Shown piece after piece: positions 1-10,429 of a DNA stretch of 64,000 bases. The first letter of the stretch is position 1. Every line of letters begins with the position of its first letter. Source of the DNA: Isoetes taiwanensis (Eukaryota; Streptophyta; Lycopodiopsida; Isoetales; Isoetaceae); NCBI GenBank assembly GCA_021234155.1, contig JAJEKV010000027.1, forward strand, positions 10,430,716-10,494,715, given 5' to 3'. Position numbers and translations under genes: made by a program. The notes below the pieces were generated by a model, which ran no database searches, was not told the DNA's origin, and saw nothing but the letters and a program-made list of their open reading frames with translations.

Positions 1-470
1 AAGAAATGAAAAAAATGAAGAATAAGGAAGGGAAGAGAAGAAAGAAATGAGGGAAGGGAGGGGAAAGAATGAGGAATGAGAAAGCATGAGAAAGAATGGA
101 AATGAGAAAACATGGGAAAAGAAAAGAAATGAGAAAGCATGAGCAAGAAATGAGAAAGCATGAGAAAGAAATGAGGAAGAAAGAAATGAGAAAGAATGAG
201 GAAGAATGAGGAAGAATGAGGAATAAAGAATGAGAAAGCATGAGAAAGAAATGAGGAAGAAAGAAATGAGAAAGAATGAGAAAGATGAGAAAGAAATGAG
301 GAAAGAAGAAATATGGGAAGAAAGAATGAGGAAGAATGAAGCATGGAAGAAGGAGGAAGAAATGAAGCATGGAAGAAAGAATGAGGCATGGAAGAATGGG
401 AAGAAAAAAAATCAAGAACAAAGAAGAAGAGGAAGGAAAGGAAACCAAAAAAAGAGGAAGGTTGGGCATG
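1..470. repeat. Purine-rich GAAATGAG-type minisatellite
   Basis: The plus strand is almost entirely A and G with interspersed T, built from short degenerate units such as GAAATGAGAAA and GAATGAGGAA. The 96-codon open frame here (about 230-520) is only Lys/Glu/Met/Arg low-complexity translation of the repeat and I do not regard it as a gene. Similar but more strictly purine DNA occurs at 14636-14718 and 17941-19480. Confidence 0.85.
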
Positions 471-640
471 CACCATTCAATCCAAAAAACCTATTCAATC
501 TAAAGAATATGATATACTAACCTTAGAATAGTTGCTTGCAGGTCCATCAGGATACTAGCGCCGCAAATCGCCCAAGAACCTCGAAGAAGTAGGGCAAAAA
601 AAAGTTTCGGAAAAGCCGGCCGCCCGCGGGTTGAAAAAAT

Positions 641-770
641 TACAGAGCGTCGCATGCGACGTGACGTCATATGCGACGTTATTTCAAACCGTATACATAC
701 GGTTATATGTCGCATGCGACGTCTACGCGACGTATTTTGTTATAGCGACGTTATGGACATTATAATTTTT
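641..770. repeat. GTCGCATGCGAC palindrome cluster, left
   Basis: Several copies of the CpG-rich palindrome GTCGCATGCGAC and of GCGACGT in both orientations. The same motif, including the stretch CGACGTATTTTGTTATAGCG, recurs at about 4070-4110, and it is dense at 10430-10880 next to the CACTA terminus. Arrays of short motifs in both orientations near the ends are typical of CACTA subterminal regions, where the TnpA-like protein binds. I infer this role here; the left terminus itself was not found. Confidence 0.55.
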
Positions 771-959
771 TTTGACGTCTTTTTTAAATGTGATGCTCAT
801 TAAAGTTTGTCCCTAGGCTTATTTAGACAGTCCTGAGGCATGCATGCAGTCAATCACATTCCGGATTCTATTACTACCAATATCTACCAGAACGTGAAGT
901 TGGTTTTCTGAAATATCATCATGAAAAGAACAATTATTTGTATGAGCGAAGTCGAATCG

Positions 960-3900
960 TGGTTCTGAGGGCCGGTCGCCCATGAGGGCGCTTCAGCGGT
1001 TTACAGTTCTCCCGGACCGATCTTGGATTTCTTTGGTCCTGCTCGGAACTGGGTCCTTGAACGGAGGATTCAATGGTCGGATAGTGGAATTGAGCTTCGG
1101 GAGAGTGTTCATTAGCATACGGTCTCCCCAGGGGGCGGTGCCAGGACAGGCTGCCTCGAGAACTTTTTTGGGGTCCGTCTCCTAGGGACGGGACTTTCCC
1201 CTCTAGTGAGGTGGCCGTTCAAAGTCCTGGCCTTGTTTGACTTGGGGAAGGGTGCCAGTCATGCTTGCCCAACGACGGGCTACCCGGACTGTTCTAACCC
1301 CAACGCTTGGGTCTGGACCTTATCCGAAAATTTTGAAAATTTTCCTGTACACTGGCGATGACCCTGGAAGCCAGCTGACCAAAAACCATAATTTAATTCC
1401 ATGCCATGCATACACTACGAATTTATGAAGCATAAATGCAATAAAATGCATAACTAAAAGAGTGTGCATCGAAAAAAAGACGAGTCTTTGACCAGGGGGG
1501 CAACAAGGCGGTGCGGACACATTAAAAAAATTTCCACTTGGAAACTATGAAGCAATCTTTCATCAAGGTACAATTGTTTCTGAGAAACAAAACCAGTTCA
1601 TTACAAGTTATTATGCCATCCATGTCAAATAGCTTTAGGGATCCGTTGAACAGGGGCATTCTCTCTATCCATACGATTGATACTGAAACACAACCATCAT
1701 CACAAGCAACCAAATCTAAACAAAGAGCAAAAACTCTAAAAATGTTACTGGTACTACCTGAAAGACTCTTGTTACCGCTCTTGGATGGTCTAGCCAACAT
1801 GAGTGTCCAAGACCCGCATACTCGGTCGGGGCGATAACCCCCTCTTCCCCCCTCCACCCTTGATCCTAACCGACTTTTGCTTTTACGTAATCATTTATCT
1901 TCATTCTAGTAGTTATGATGCTTATATTCTCAATGCAATCTTAGACCAAGTATAACGTCCAGCCCGCCAAGGTCAATCCCAAGTCAAGGTCCAGCCGGCC
2001 AAGGCCATTCCAGAGCCTCCCGGTGCGAACAAAAAAACTGCCCCGTTTCTACAAGGCCGACCTCGGGGCGCCCCGGTTTGACAAGTTCTCCCGGACCGAT
2101 CACGGAATCTTTTGGGCCTTCCCGAAGGGGGCCCCGAGCGGAGGATCCAGCGGTTGGATAGGGAGGCAACTCTCCGGGAGGGTGGTCATTAGCGTCGCGG
2201 CCCGGGAGCCGGCCGGAAGGGCTGCCTCGGGGAACGTTTTTGATCCCGCCTCACGGGTTTGGACTCTCCCCTCTTGTGAGGGATCCCCGCAGGACCTGGC
2301 CTCGTTTGACTTGGGGAAGGGTGCCATTTCGGTTGCCCATAGCAGTGCCCCTTACCGCTCTAATGCTAACCCTTTGACCTAGACCTTCTCCTAAAATTCC
2401 GAAAAGGTTGTGCCGTGTGTTTGGAGATGAATTAGGAATCCAGTGGCAAAAATCAGAATTTATTTTAGGTACAATGCATTAATTACGAATTTATGAATGT
2501 CTTGCCACTACAAAAGCCCCCAGACTTCTACTTGCCACATCGGAGGAGGACAAGCCCAAAGCTGCGTTAAAGTCCGGTTCCCCTTGCTCCCTGCGTTCTC
2601 CGCCGCGGCTTCTCCGGCCCGGAGTCCCAACGCAGCAGACCAAGAGACTCGGCCCCAAAAACGCAAACCCTTCTAGAACACGGCAACCCACAGGGGTTTA
2701 CATTTGGAGGCCCTATCCTTGTCGGTTCGGTCGAACCTTGCGGCGTGACTTGGCGTGAAGTGGGGGTGTTGGCGCTTGAGCCGCGGACCCTAAAATCCCC
2801 TCGGCCGCTTGCCCCGAATTTCCTCTCCCCAAGGCCCCGGGGGGCCGGACGGGCGACCTCCCTCTCCCGAATCGCGATTTGGCTCTGCCAATGGACTCGA
2901 GAATGTCGACATTGCCACGGGGATCAAGTTCCGTGCGAAGACCACCCGACCTCAAGAAGCGCCAAAGTAGCTCCGTCCATCACACTCGTGATCAATTGGC
3001 CTAGGATGTGGATGCGGGAGGATCTTGTCGTGGAGGCGTGAGTGTTTCTTTCTTTTGCAAAACCGCCTTGTAACTTGCGCCCTAGGGTAATTTAGCCATT
3101 CAGACAGTTGGCGGCGGTCGATTTGCCATTAAAGACCTCCCGGTGCCCAAACAACAAAACACCTGCGGTTTCTACAAGGCCGACCCTCGGGGCCCGCGGT
3201 TTGACAAGTTCTCCCGGACTAATCACGGAATCTTTTGGGACTTCCAGGAAGAGGGGCCCCGAACGGAGGATCCAACGGTCGGATAAAGGAACCGGGCTCG
3301 GGAGGTGGTCGATTAGCGTCGCGGCCCGAGGAGGCCCCTAGGAAGGGCACGCCTCGGGAACTTTTTGGATCCCGCCTCACGGCGTCCGGACTCTCCCCTC
3401 TTGTGAGGGATCCCTGCAAGGTCCTGGCCTCGTTTGACTTGGGGAAGGGTGCCAGCTCGGTTGCCCCGCAATGGGCTGCCCCGACCATTCTAATGCTAAC
3501 CCTTTGACCTAGACCTTCTCCGAAAATCCCGAAAATTGTGCAGCTGGCAAAAAATCAGAATTTATTTTCGTACAATGCATTAATTACGAATTTATGAATG
3601 TCTTGCCACTGCAAAAGCGCCCCCCGACTTCTACTTGCCACATCGGGAGGAGGACAAGCCCACGTTCCGTCAGTTCCCCTTGCTCCACGTTCTCGGCCGC
3701 AGCTTTTCGGCCTGGTCCCAACTGCAACAGACCAAGACTCGGCCCCCAAAACGCAAACCCTTCTAGAACCTGGCAACCCACATGGTTTACGTTTCGGAGG
3801 CCCTATCCTTGTCAGATTCGGCCGGGACCTTGCGCCGTGACTTTACGTGGAGTGGGGGTGTTGACGCTAGGGCACGGACCCTAAAATCCCCGCGGAAGCT

Positions 3901-4055
3901 GCTTGCTTCGAATTTCCTCTCCCCAAGGCCCTGGGGACGGGCAGGCGACCTCCCCTCTCCAGAATCGCGATTTGGCTCTGCCAATGGACTCAGAACGTCC
4001 ACATTGCCCTGGGGACCAAGTTCCGTGGCCAGAAGACCACTCATGTTCACCTAAT
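960..4055. repeat. GC-rich ~1.1-kb tandem repeats
   Basis: Two long diverged copies begin near 1990 and near 3105. Matching landmarks (for example TTATGAATGTCTTGCCACT at about 2491 and 3591) give a period of about 1.1 kb. A third partial copy lies at about 960-1420. Units are GC-rich and peppered with out-of-frame indels between copies. Open frames in them do not stay open between copies, so I read them as non-coding. They lie within or beside the CACTA element. Confidence 0.7.
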
Positions 4056-4639
4056 CAAGAAATGAGTTTTTTGACGTCGCGTATACGTCGCATGCGACGT
4101 ATTTTGTTATAGCGACGTCATTTACATTTTTTTTTATTTTAGTTGTGACATGTTTGATACTGGGGCATGTTTGAGCCTAGAGGCAATGCTTGAGCCTAAC
4201 AGGCTTGTTTGAACCTAGGTGGCAGGTTCGACCCTAAGGGAAATGCAACGCCTACACGTGGTATTTTGTTATTGCGACGTCATATACAGTATATTTTATT
4301 TTAGTATATATGTGACCTGTTTGATCCCAGGTCGCATGTTTGAGTCACACGTCATGTTTGAACCTAGTTGACATGTTTGATGTAAGTGGCATATTTTAGC
4401 CACGTGTAATGTGAGCCTAGGTGGCAACATGTCATTGTGACGTCATGTGTTGTATTTGTTTTCTCTAGTTAATTATGTGGCATATATTTGATCTTCCATT
4501 GGAGCCTAGGTGGCATGTTCGAGTGTAGGGCAATGCTTGAGCCTATGTGGCTTCTTTGAGCCCATGTTCCACCCGTTCTTTCCTCCGATATAATGTATAC
4601 CAAAAGGGGGGGGGAAGGGGGGGAAAGAAAAAAAGAATT

Positions 4640-4740
4640 GAATTGAATGGGTTTTTATTGCACACGAAGACCAATAGACATAGCCTATCAGAAGGATTGC
4701 ACTGAGGATGTGCATAATATTAGGCATATAGAATTTAATG
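4640..4740 (-). mobile_element. LINE 3'-end fragment
   Basis: The stretch with TTTTTATTGCACACGAAGACC next to an AATTG simple repeat resembles the 3' ends at 14719 and 34440 (TTTATCGTCCACNGAGACCAATCGG beside AGAAT or GGAA repeats). I read it as the 3' tip of a minus-strand LINE with a simple-sequence tail, left of the CACTA genes. Confidence 0.5.
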
Positions 4741-5054
4741 ATCGTCTCCTCTAGGTGCTAACTAGGAGTCGTCATTATTAGCATTGCCAACATTTGTATC
4801 AAAATGGTCAAGTACATCTCAGATTTAGGTGGAATTGCTCTGGTGTAAGATGCCGCATGACAGCTGGTGGTCCAACCTCTTGATGCTCGTTTTTCGGTGA
4901 GTTTGAATGCCTTGATCTGCCAGAGGGCTCTTCAGACGTTATTGACTCCTCTAGCACAACACCTTGGAATATTGGGCGTCCCCTCGGTGTAGTTATGATA
5001 AACCACCATGTTGGGTCTTGTCGATCGGTAAAGAAAAAAATCTGGTCAAAGAAG

Positions 5055-5435
5055 CTAGACGTGAGATTGATATTGATGGTCTAAATTTTGAAGTTGGATA
5101 TGTATATGTGTGTACCTTTCACAGTTGTCTGGAAGGACAAGCGTCTCACTACCAGGGTACAGTTTGCTAGAGTTGACAGCGAAAAAGCCACTTGTTCTAT
5201 CATACTTTACTGTAGGCCTGGCCCCCCTTAATTGAAGGTCAAACCAATCGACATCGAATATGAAGGTCTTGAAATTGCCACCAACATCCACCTCCATTAT
5301 AGTCTTTAACTTCCCGACCCAATCACAGGTGGCTTCCTGACGATTACGATCGGCAACACTTGATTGAAACTCCATCGTGAATGATGCCATGACTCCGCAG
5401 TCACAAGTCTTCCTGTGTATGTCAGGAGAACTCAC
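5055..5435 (-). CDS. CACTA transposase C-terminal module (DUF4216-like)
   Basis: A 126-residue open frame with the DUF4216 pattern: a V-G-K-L-K-T-I-M-E-V segment, then FDVDWFDLQL, then a K-x-D-x(3)-GFFAVN stretch. In plant CACTA elements this module follows DUF4218 in the transposase gene. Its molecular function is not established. It lies on the same strand about 65 bp downstream of the DUF4218 frame, consistent with a terminal exon of one spliced gene. I chose the open frame limits rather than exact splice sites. Confidence 0.75.
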   Translation of the reverse strand: MSSPDIHRKTCDCGVMASFTMEFQSSVADRNRQEATCDWVGKLKTIMEVDVGGNFKTFIFDVDWFDLQLRGARPTVKYDRTSGFFAVNSSKLYPGSETLVLPDNCERYTHIHIQLQNLDHQYQSHV

Positions 5436-5501
5436 ACGACAGTGGGTCCCATGCCACCATATCGGGGAGTAAGATATATACTGTCAAAAGCACCATTAAT
5501 G

Positions 5502-6239
5502 TCACAATAACATCAAAAGAAAATACTCGATTTCGACATCAACATAATTTGTTGCAACTACCTTTTTCATGACACCTTGTGCGTATGCCCATTCCGTAGC
5601 TGTAATATACTCCCCCTTGTAATATGCATCAATCATAGCATGTAGTACCCATTGTCTTTCCATCTTGTCCGGCAAGGGTTCATATCCATCAGGGTACGGG
5701 GCTTGTCTATTATGTCGTCTCCATTCATGCCTCTTCTCTTCCATTTCTTCCTTTGCGTTCTCATAACGAGCAATCCATTTTACCATTGGTGCCGAATTGT
5801 AAAGAAGAAATTGATTAACCTTATTGATAATATCAGGCGGAAATGACTTCTGCATACCATTGCCTTCTGCCACTACCACCATAATCTTCTCGTCCCCTTC
5901 ATCACTCCATAAGCGAGGTGCATCTGGATGTACGGCGGAAATATATTCTGTCATATAGAAAAGTGACTCTTTCGCAAGCCATCCCTCTGCCATACTACCT
6001 TCAGGACGTGCTCTTTGACGCACCATATCCTTCAATACCTTCATAAACCTTTCCAAGAAAAATATCCATCTCGCATGTACAGTTCCCGCGAGCTCCACTT
6101 CCTCAATAAGATGTACCAAAAGATGGGTTTGACTGTCAAGAAAACTCGTAGGAAACTCCTTCTCCAACAAGCAACATGCCTCTACCATTTTCTTTTTCAT
6201 CTCTTCAATTTCGTCTTTCGGTATAGTTTTTTTACACAT
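5502..6239 (-). CDS. CACTA transposase DUF4218 module
   Basis: 245 residues. The N-terminal part has the diagnostic DUF4218 sequence: a CCLLEKEFPTSFLDSQTHLL segment, then H-L-I-E-E-V-E-L-A-G-T-V-H-x-R-W, then F-L-E-R-F-M-K-V-L-K. In complete elements this region follows the tnp2 catalytic domain in the same polypeptide. It is open throughout, so either the copy is young or the region is still under selection. Upstream frames at 6626-6814 and 6936-7772 are separate exons or are separated by frame breaks. Confidence 0.85.
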   Translation of the reverse strand: MCKKTIPKDEIEEMKKKMVEACCLLEKEFPTSFLDSQTHLLVHLIEEVELAGTVHARWIFFLERFMKVLKDMVRQRARPEGSMAEGWLAKESLFYMTEYISAVHPDAPRLWSDEGDEKIMVVVAEGNGMQKSFPPDIINKVNQFLLYNSAPMVKWIARYENAKEEMEEKRHEWRRHNRQAPYPDGYEPLPDKMERQWVLHAMIDAYYKGEYITATEWAYAQGVMKKVVATNYVDVEIEYFLLMLL

Positions 6240-6625
6240 CCACCTATGAGGTCCAAAAAAAAAAAACGAAAAAACTTAGCCACAAATAAAATAGACGGGG
6301 GACCACTAAATCAACATGGGTAACAACCTTATGACCTTTGATAGGGCACTTATTGCCTCCAAGGGTCCCTTTGTCTAAAACTCCCTAAAGATCGGGGCAT
6401 GAAGAACTGCATGATCCAAACACCAAATATAAGTATGGGTTACATTTAATAGTAGTGCATATATGTGGACTCCAATTGCTTACATGCAAGAACTTATGCC
6501 GATCATGGGACTTTAAACCCGGTCGGCTCCCCAAAGACTTGTGAATGCGGTTCGCAATGATTGCATATAACCAGTTGGTGTTCTAAGGGCCCTTAAATCA
6601 TCATAAATAGCTCGATGGTCAGCCC

Positions 6626-6814
6626 TCATTTTGCCGGAGGAAGTGGTTGCCCTTCACCTCGGATCCATGCCTCTTTCTTTGTATTACTTACCTTAAGGTC
6701 CATCCCGGCATTTGTTGTGTCTTTTGACCAAATACATGCTTCCATAAAGAGTTTCCCACATTCTTGAAGATATGCATCGGGTCTAAAAGGTGTTGAATCA
6801 ATAGGTCGGTCCAA
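6626..6814 (-). CDS. tnp2 transposase, C-terminal exon fragment
   Basis: A 62-residue frame with a KLFMEACIWSKDTTNAGMDL core, matching the part of plant tnp2 transposases just after the D-x-M-H-I-x-x-N-V block (K-D-x-x-x-A-R-x-D-L). It joins the catalytic frame above to the DUF4218 frame below. Exact splice sites are not resolved. Confidence 0.55.
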   Translation of the reverse strand: MDRPIDSTPFRPDAYLQECGKLFMEACIWSKDTTNAGMDLKVSNTKKEAWIRGEGQPLPPAK

Positions 6815-6935
6815 TATGGTAGTCTATAAAAAACAGACTTCCTTTTCATATTGGCAGTAAAGACTTCCTCCTCCGCGGCTTCCTCGCCACCACTGTATAA
6901 TTCCTCATCCTCACTTTAGGTCGGCTAATTCTTCT

Positions 6936-7950
6936 TCACCTGCATGTGCCCCCAAGGATTTCCCCTTGGATTTTCCCCCTCTTCCTTCTTATCCCAACGC
7001 TCACCCCATTCTCGTTATGGTAATTCTCGCTTGGTGGTTCCAGATAGTCTACAGGCCATCGAATTGTGCACGCCGCTTTAAAGGGGCGTGGCGGCAAATA
7101 CTTCCTAAAACCCTCGTATACTACTTTCTTGGATGCTTGGAGGATCTGCTGCAACTTTTCCCCACATATCATGCAAGGGAAGTGCCCCGATGTCTTAAAC
7201 CTAGAACACTCGGCAAGCCCAGGAAAGTCATGCATAGTCCACAATAGTATACCTCTAAGATTAAAAACGTCATTTTTATGTGCATCGTAGACCTGAATAC
7301 CTGTGTTCCACAAAGGCAATAACTCATCCACAATTATTCTTAGGTACACATCTAAATTACTTGGTTTTTTCTTCCCAGGTATCAATAAAGTCATAATAAT
7401 GTGCCCACTCTTCATCAACAAACATGGGGGTATGTTGTAGTTCAATATCATCACTGGCCATGTAGACCATGCAGTCGATTGTGTACCATATGGGTTTACG
7501 CCATCGGTGGCCAGGCCCAAACGCACGTTACGTGGTTCTTTTCCAAAGTCAGACCATGTCGCATCGACATGCTTCCAAGCTGCACTGTCACTCGGGACTC
7601 GCACCACATCATCACTAGATGCATGTGTAGCCGTGAAGTCCATTAGGCTAGCCAATGTCTTGCAACGGAACATCAACTTTAACCTATATAATATATTAGA
7701 ATAAATTATAGGCAACATATAAGTACTGAAAATAAGTGAATCTACAACTATTTGTAAGAAGTGGTGATGCATATACCTTGGGATTATTGGAAAGTGTCGA
7801 ATAACCTTCTGAGGTACCGTTTTCCCTTTAGGTCATTCCTCAGATCTCTCGGTTCATTGCATACGAGACAATGAGTGGACTTTTCATGCTCTCGGGGGGA
7901 TAGAAGATCATACAATCATTTGGACATGCATGTATGACTTTATAACCAAG
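6936..7950 (-). CDS. CACTA tnp2-type transposase catalytic region
   Basis: The long frame 6936-7772 contains the tnp2 (Transposase_21) signature series: VRLGLATDGVNPYG, W-P-V-M-I-L-N-Y-N-I-P-P, an L-I-P-G-K-K-x-P-x-N-L-D-V-Y-L block, then G-I-L-L-W-T-M-H-D-F-P-G-L-A-E-C and a CMIC metal-binding pair. Just upstream (about 7850-7950, minus) the conserved IHACPNDCMIFY block is readable, preceding the main frame across an intron or frame break. These proteins cut and join CACTA termini in the nucleus. The module order with DUF4218 supports one transposase gene. Activity is not claimed. Confidence 0.85.
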
Positions 7951-7963
7951 GCGGTCGCTTGAA

Positions 7964-8602
7964 TCATTTTCTTAACTTGAGATCCGCATTGGGTAGGCAT
8001 ATTGTTCTTCTCTCGGAAGGATCTTCTCGTGCAATAACCTGCGCATCTAAGAGTGGTAAGATAAAAGATGGAGATGGTGGTAAGATAGAAAGACTTGATA
8101 AGTATGTCACCTCAATAGAGCAGAGACACTTGCATTGCTCGAACTTGGTTTGGAGATTGAGAATTAGCAGGCATACCGACAAACGAGAGGTTCGAGACGC
8201 AGGAAATAACTGCGTTTCTGCTTCGATAACAATAGGGTCATCGTCAGTACGACCAATCCTCGAAGGGTATCCCACATCTTCTACCATGTCCTCTCCACCA
8301 CCATCCTCGACATCATCTAAATCAATATCAGGTAATTCTTGAAGAGCGTGCAACATATCGAGCATCGGCTCGTCACGAAAGACTTCGTTCTCGGGTTCGT
8401 CAATAGTTTCATCCTCTTCATATTGATCGTATGCAATATCTTCATATTGGTGCGCGCTGGCTTGAAATTCACGACGATAGGTTTCCCTTTGCCTGTAACT
8501 TAGAACTAATGGATCGGGATGGAGACCGCTCTGAATGAGTTCATTAAACAGGAGTAATGTATTAAACATCATGTCAAATAATGTAATAAGTACAAAAAAC
8601 AT
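7964..8602 (-). CDS. Acidic linker region of the CACTA transposase
   Basis: The middle of this frame is very acidic (DQYEEDETIDEPENEVF and a stretch of D/E with glycines). Such acidic linkers lie between the N-terminal transposase-associated domain and tnp2 in plant CACTA transposases. The first residues and the last third look like intron translation. It could be an exon of the transposase or of the SET-like gene upstream. Confidence 0.5.
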   Translation of the reverse strand: MFFVLITLFDMMFNTLLLFNELIQSGLHPDPLVLSYRQRETYRREFQASAHQYEDIAYDQYEEDETIDEPENEVFRDEPMLDMLHALQELPDIDLDDVEDGGGEDMVEDVGYPSRIGRTDDDPIVIEAETQLFPASRTSRLSVCLLILNLQTKFEQCKCLCSIEVTYLSSLSILPPSPSFILPLLDAQVIAREDPSERRTICLPNADLKLRK

Positions 8603-8651
8603 ATTTTAAAAAAAAATGCTCTTTATTCCCCTTTTTTTTAGTACAACAATA

Positions 8652-9491
8652 CTATTGTTCCATCTCAAATGGGAGAGGTCTATCATAGCGATAGTTGATG
8701 AATAACTCATCTCCAATGTTTATGCTTTTAATAGCACACACCATGATAAATCTGCCTTTTACATATCTTGTAAAAAAATCTTCCTCCCCTCCTTGACACT
8801 CTAAAAATTCACAATTGCATCGCTCACGGTTGTCAATAGAACTGTTGATGAACCCTGCAATATTGCCATGAACCCCTGGCCGACCATCAATAAACTTCAA
8901 CTCCTCATCACATGCCCCCACAGCTATCGACGCAGCATTGGAATTCATTCCATAAATCCTCATACGCCAAGCATATTTAGTCAAAGTTTGCCAAGTTTTC
9001 CAGTCGTACTCGGGACCTGCATATGGCATTAATGGAATGTGGGTTCCTCGCTCCACTTCTATACGCGTGCCGGAGATAAGGCTGTATCCATCTTCTGGAC
9101 AAATGCGGCTCCCCATAATGATGTATCTTCTTCCCCAATAAGCAAATTCTTGATCCATAGGGATAGGTAAGTCTACTGGCCACAAGCCAAATGTCTTGCG
9201 GCCTCTAACAAAGGGTCGGACTAATCTTTGCAATTCTTCAGGAATTTCACGCTCGGGCAGTGAGGCCAAGCGTTTTTGGGAAATGTGCGACACATGCAAT
9301 GTTCTCATGATTGTAGCCCTTCGTGTTCTTTCACGCAGGGGAACACTCAACGTAGAGCGGCACCCATCCACATTATTGATGAATCGGGTTACTGCTTCGG
9401 TTTCATATGCCTCTATGGACAACATTAAACCAAAATCCACATCTAGTTTGGAGGAGACATCAGCACCTACATATTTAGATATCATAAACAT
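8652..9491 (-). CDS. SET-domain-like protein inside the CACTA element
   Basis: 279 residues. The C-terminal half has the SET-domain closing motifs: FIDG, then GNIAGFINSS (cf. GNxxRFINHS), an N-C-E-F pair like the N-C of SET proteins, and finally CAIKSINIGDELFINYRYD, matching the R-x-I-x-x-G-E-E-L-x-x-D-Y ending. An earlier G-T-R-I-E-V-E stretch may be the first SET strand. SET proteins are lysine methyltransferases, usually of histones. The invariant N-H of N-H-S-C is replaced by N-S-S, so catalysis is doubtful. It lies on the transposase strand between the transposase-associated exon and the acidic linker, so it is either a captured host gene or part of the transposon's own protein. Confidence 0.7.
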   Translation of the reverse strand: MFMISKYVGADVSSKLDVDFGLMLSIEAYETEAVTRFINNVDGCRSTLSVPLRERTRRATIMRTLHVSHISQKRLASLPEREIPEELQRLVRPFVRGRKTFGLWPVDLPIPMDQEFAYWGRRYIIMGSRICPEDGYSLISGTRIEVERGTHIPLMPYAGPEYDWKTWQTLTKYAWRMRIYGMNSNAASIAVGACDEELKFIDGRPGVHGNIAGFINSSIDNRERCNCEFLECQGGEEDFFTRYVKGRFIMVCAIKSINIGDELFINYRYDRPLPFEMEQ

Positions 9492-9554
9492 CTTGAATAT
9501 ATACTTGAACTATGAGAGATACTCTTAAAAAAAAAACAAAAAAAAAACAAATAA

Positions 9555-9740
9555 TCATTGTATACCAACCTGATATCCATGACGAGCATCAGATCTGGTG
9601 GGTTGTTCAAATGTACCAAATCTTATCAGATGGTCTTCAACAACCGTTCTAAGTCGCCGCTTCAGCGCCATACATCTTTTACAATTGCAAACTATTTTGT
9701 CCCTCTGCCAATTACAAAAGGTAAGTACTATATACTGCAC
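9555..9740 (-). CDS. Transposase-associated domain exon
   Basis: This short frame carries VCNCKRCMALKRRLRTVVEDHLI, followed by R-F-G-T-F-E, the Cys-x-Cys-x(2)-Cys and V-x-x-H-L-I pattern of the N-terminal transposase-associated domain of plant CACTA proteins. It ends at a good splice donor (CAG followed by GTTGGT), so the exon probably continues into one of the frames below it. Confidence 0.7.
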   Translation of the reverse strand: MQYIVLTFCNWQRDKIVCNCKRCMALKRRLRTVVEDHLIRFGTFEQPTRSDARHGYQVGIQ

Positions 9741-9784
9741 AATAGTTTGAATGGCTGTGATAGATACAATATGGTAGTATAAAC

Positions 9785-9833
9785 CCTAAACCCTAAACCC
9801 TAAACCCTAAACCCTAAACCCTAAATGGACAGA
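9785..9833. repeat. Interstitial telomere-type repeat (CCCTAAA)7
   Basis: Seven uninterrupted copies of CCCTAAA, the Arabidopsis-type plant telomere unit. They lie immediately upstream of the transposase gene start. Short telo-box arrays are common near plant promoters as well as at repaired breaks, so position alone does not mean a chromosome end. Confidence 0.95.
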
Positions 9834-9837
9834 ATTG

Positions 9838-10140
9838 GGCCCGGACACCTAGTCCTCTCCACTCAAGGTGAAGCCGACCATGCCCTTTCCCGAGTACGAC
9901 CCTTATATAAGTTTCAATTGCAATAAAGATTTTGGAGACGCGCTAGCCCCGATACATAGAGTCCCCTCCACTCAAGGTGAAGTCGACATATGGCCTTGAC
10001 TACGCGACACCTCAATTTTGTAATCTACATTGTATCAGAAAGGTATGAAGGTGAGTTTGGGCCCGGCGCACCTGGTCCTCTCCACTCAAGGTGGAGGCGA
10101 CCGTGTCCTTGACCAAAACACCTGCGTTTTTTTTTACTAC
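9838..10140. repeat. Diverged ~100-120-bp tandem repeat
   Basis: The phrase CCTCTCCACTCAAGGTGAAG, or a close variant, recurs three times (near 9853, 9964 and 10078) with similar flanks such as GGGCCCGG. It lies between the telomere repeat and the subterminal palindrome array, inside the CACTA element. Confidence 0.65.
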
Positions 10141-10429
10141 TCGCAGTACATGTCCTCTCCTAGTTATATATGTATAGGCTACTAAATACAAGAATCAGTC
10201 ACTTACATGTGACGGTTCTGCATATCCAGCCTCCCCTGGTCCCAAGACAGCATCAATCTGTCTCCTGGCCATCTCCAGGCGTCGATCATGCCGGTGACCA
10301 TGGCGCTCCATGTAGGGCAGCAACAAGTATAAGATCTGGTTAAGAAGAAGAATACCAAAGGCGCTAGGCTGGAAGAGGGGCGAAAGAAAATAACAATGAA
10401 GGCCGAGAAAGGGCTCCTTATATAGAAAT

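Noticed and set aside
960-4050. Many 60-119-codon frames in the GC-rich block
   Set aside because: Frames are not conserved between the repeat copies, no motif, GC-rich sequence gives few stops by chance.
9785-9833. Chromosome end
   Set aside because: Only seven telomere units, flanked both sides by transposon sequence; interstitial.
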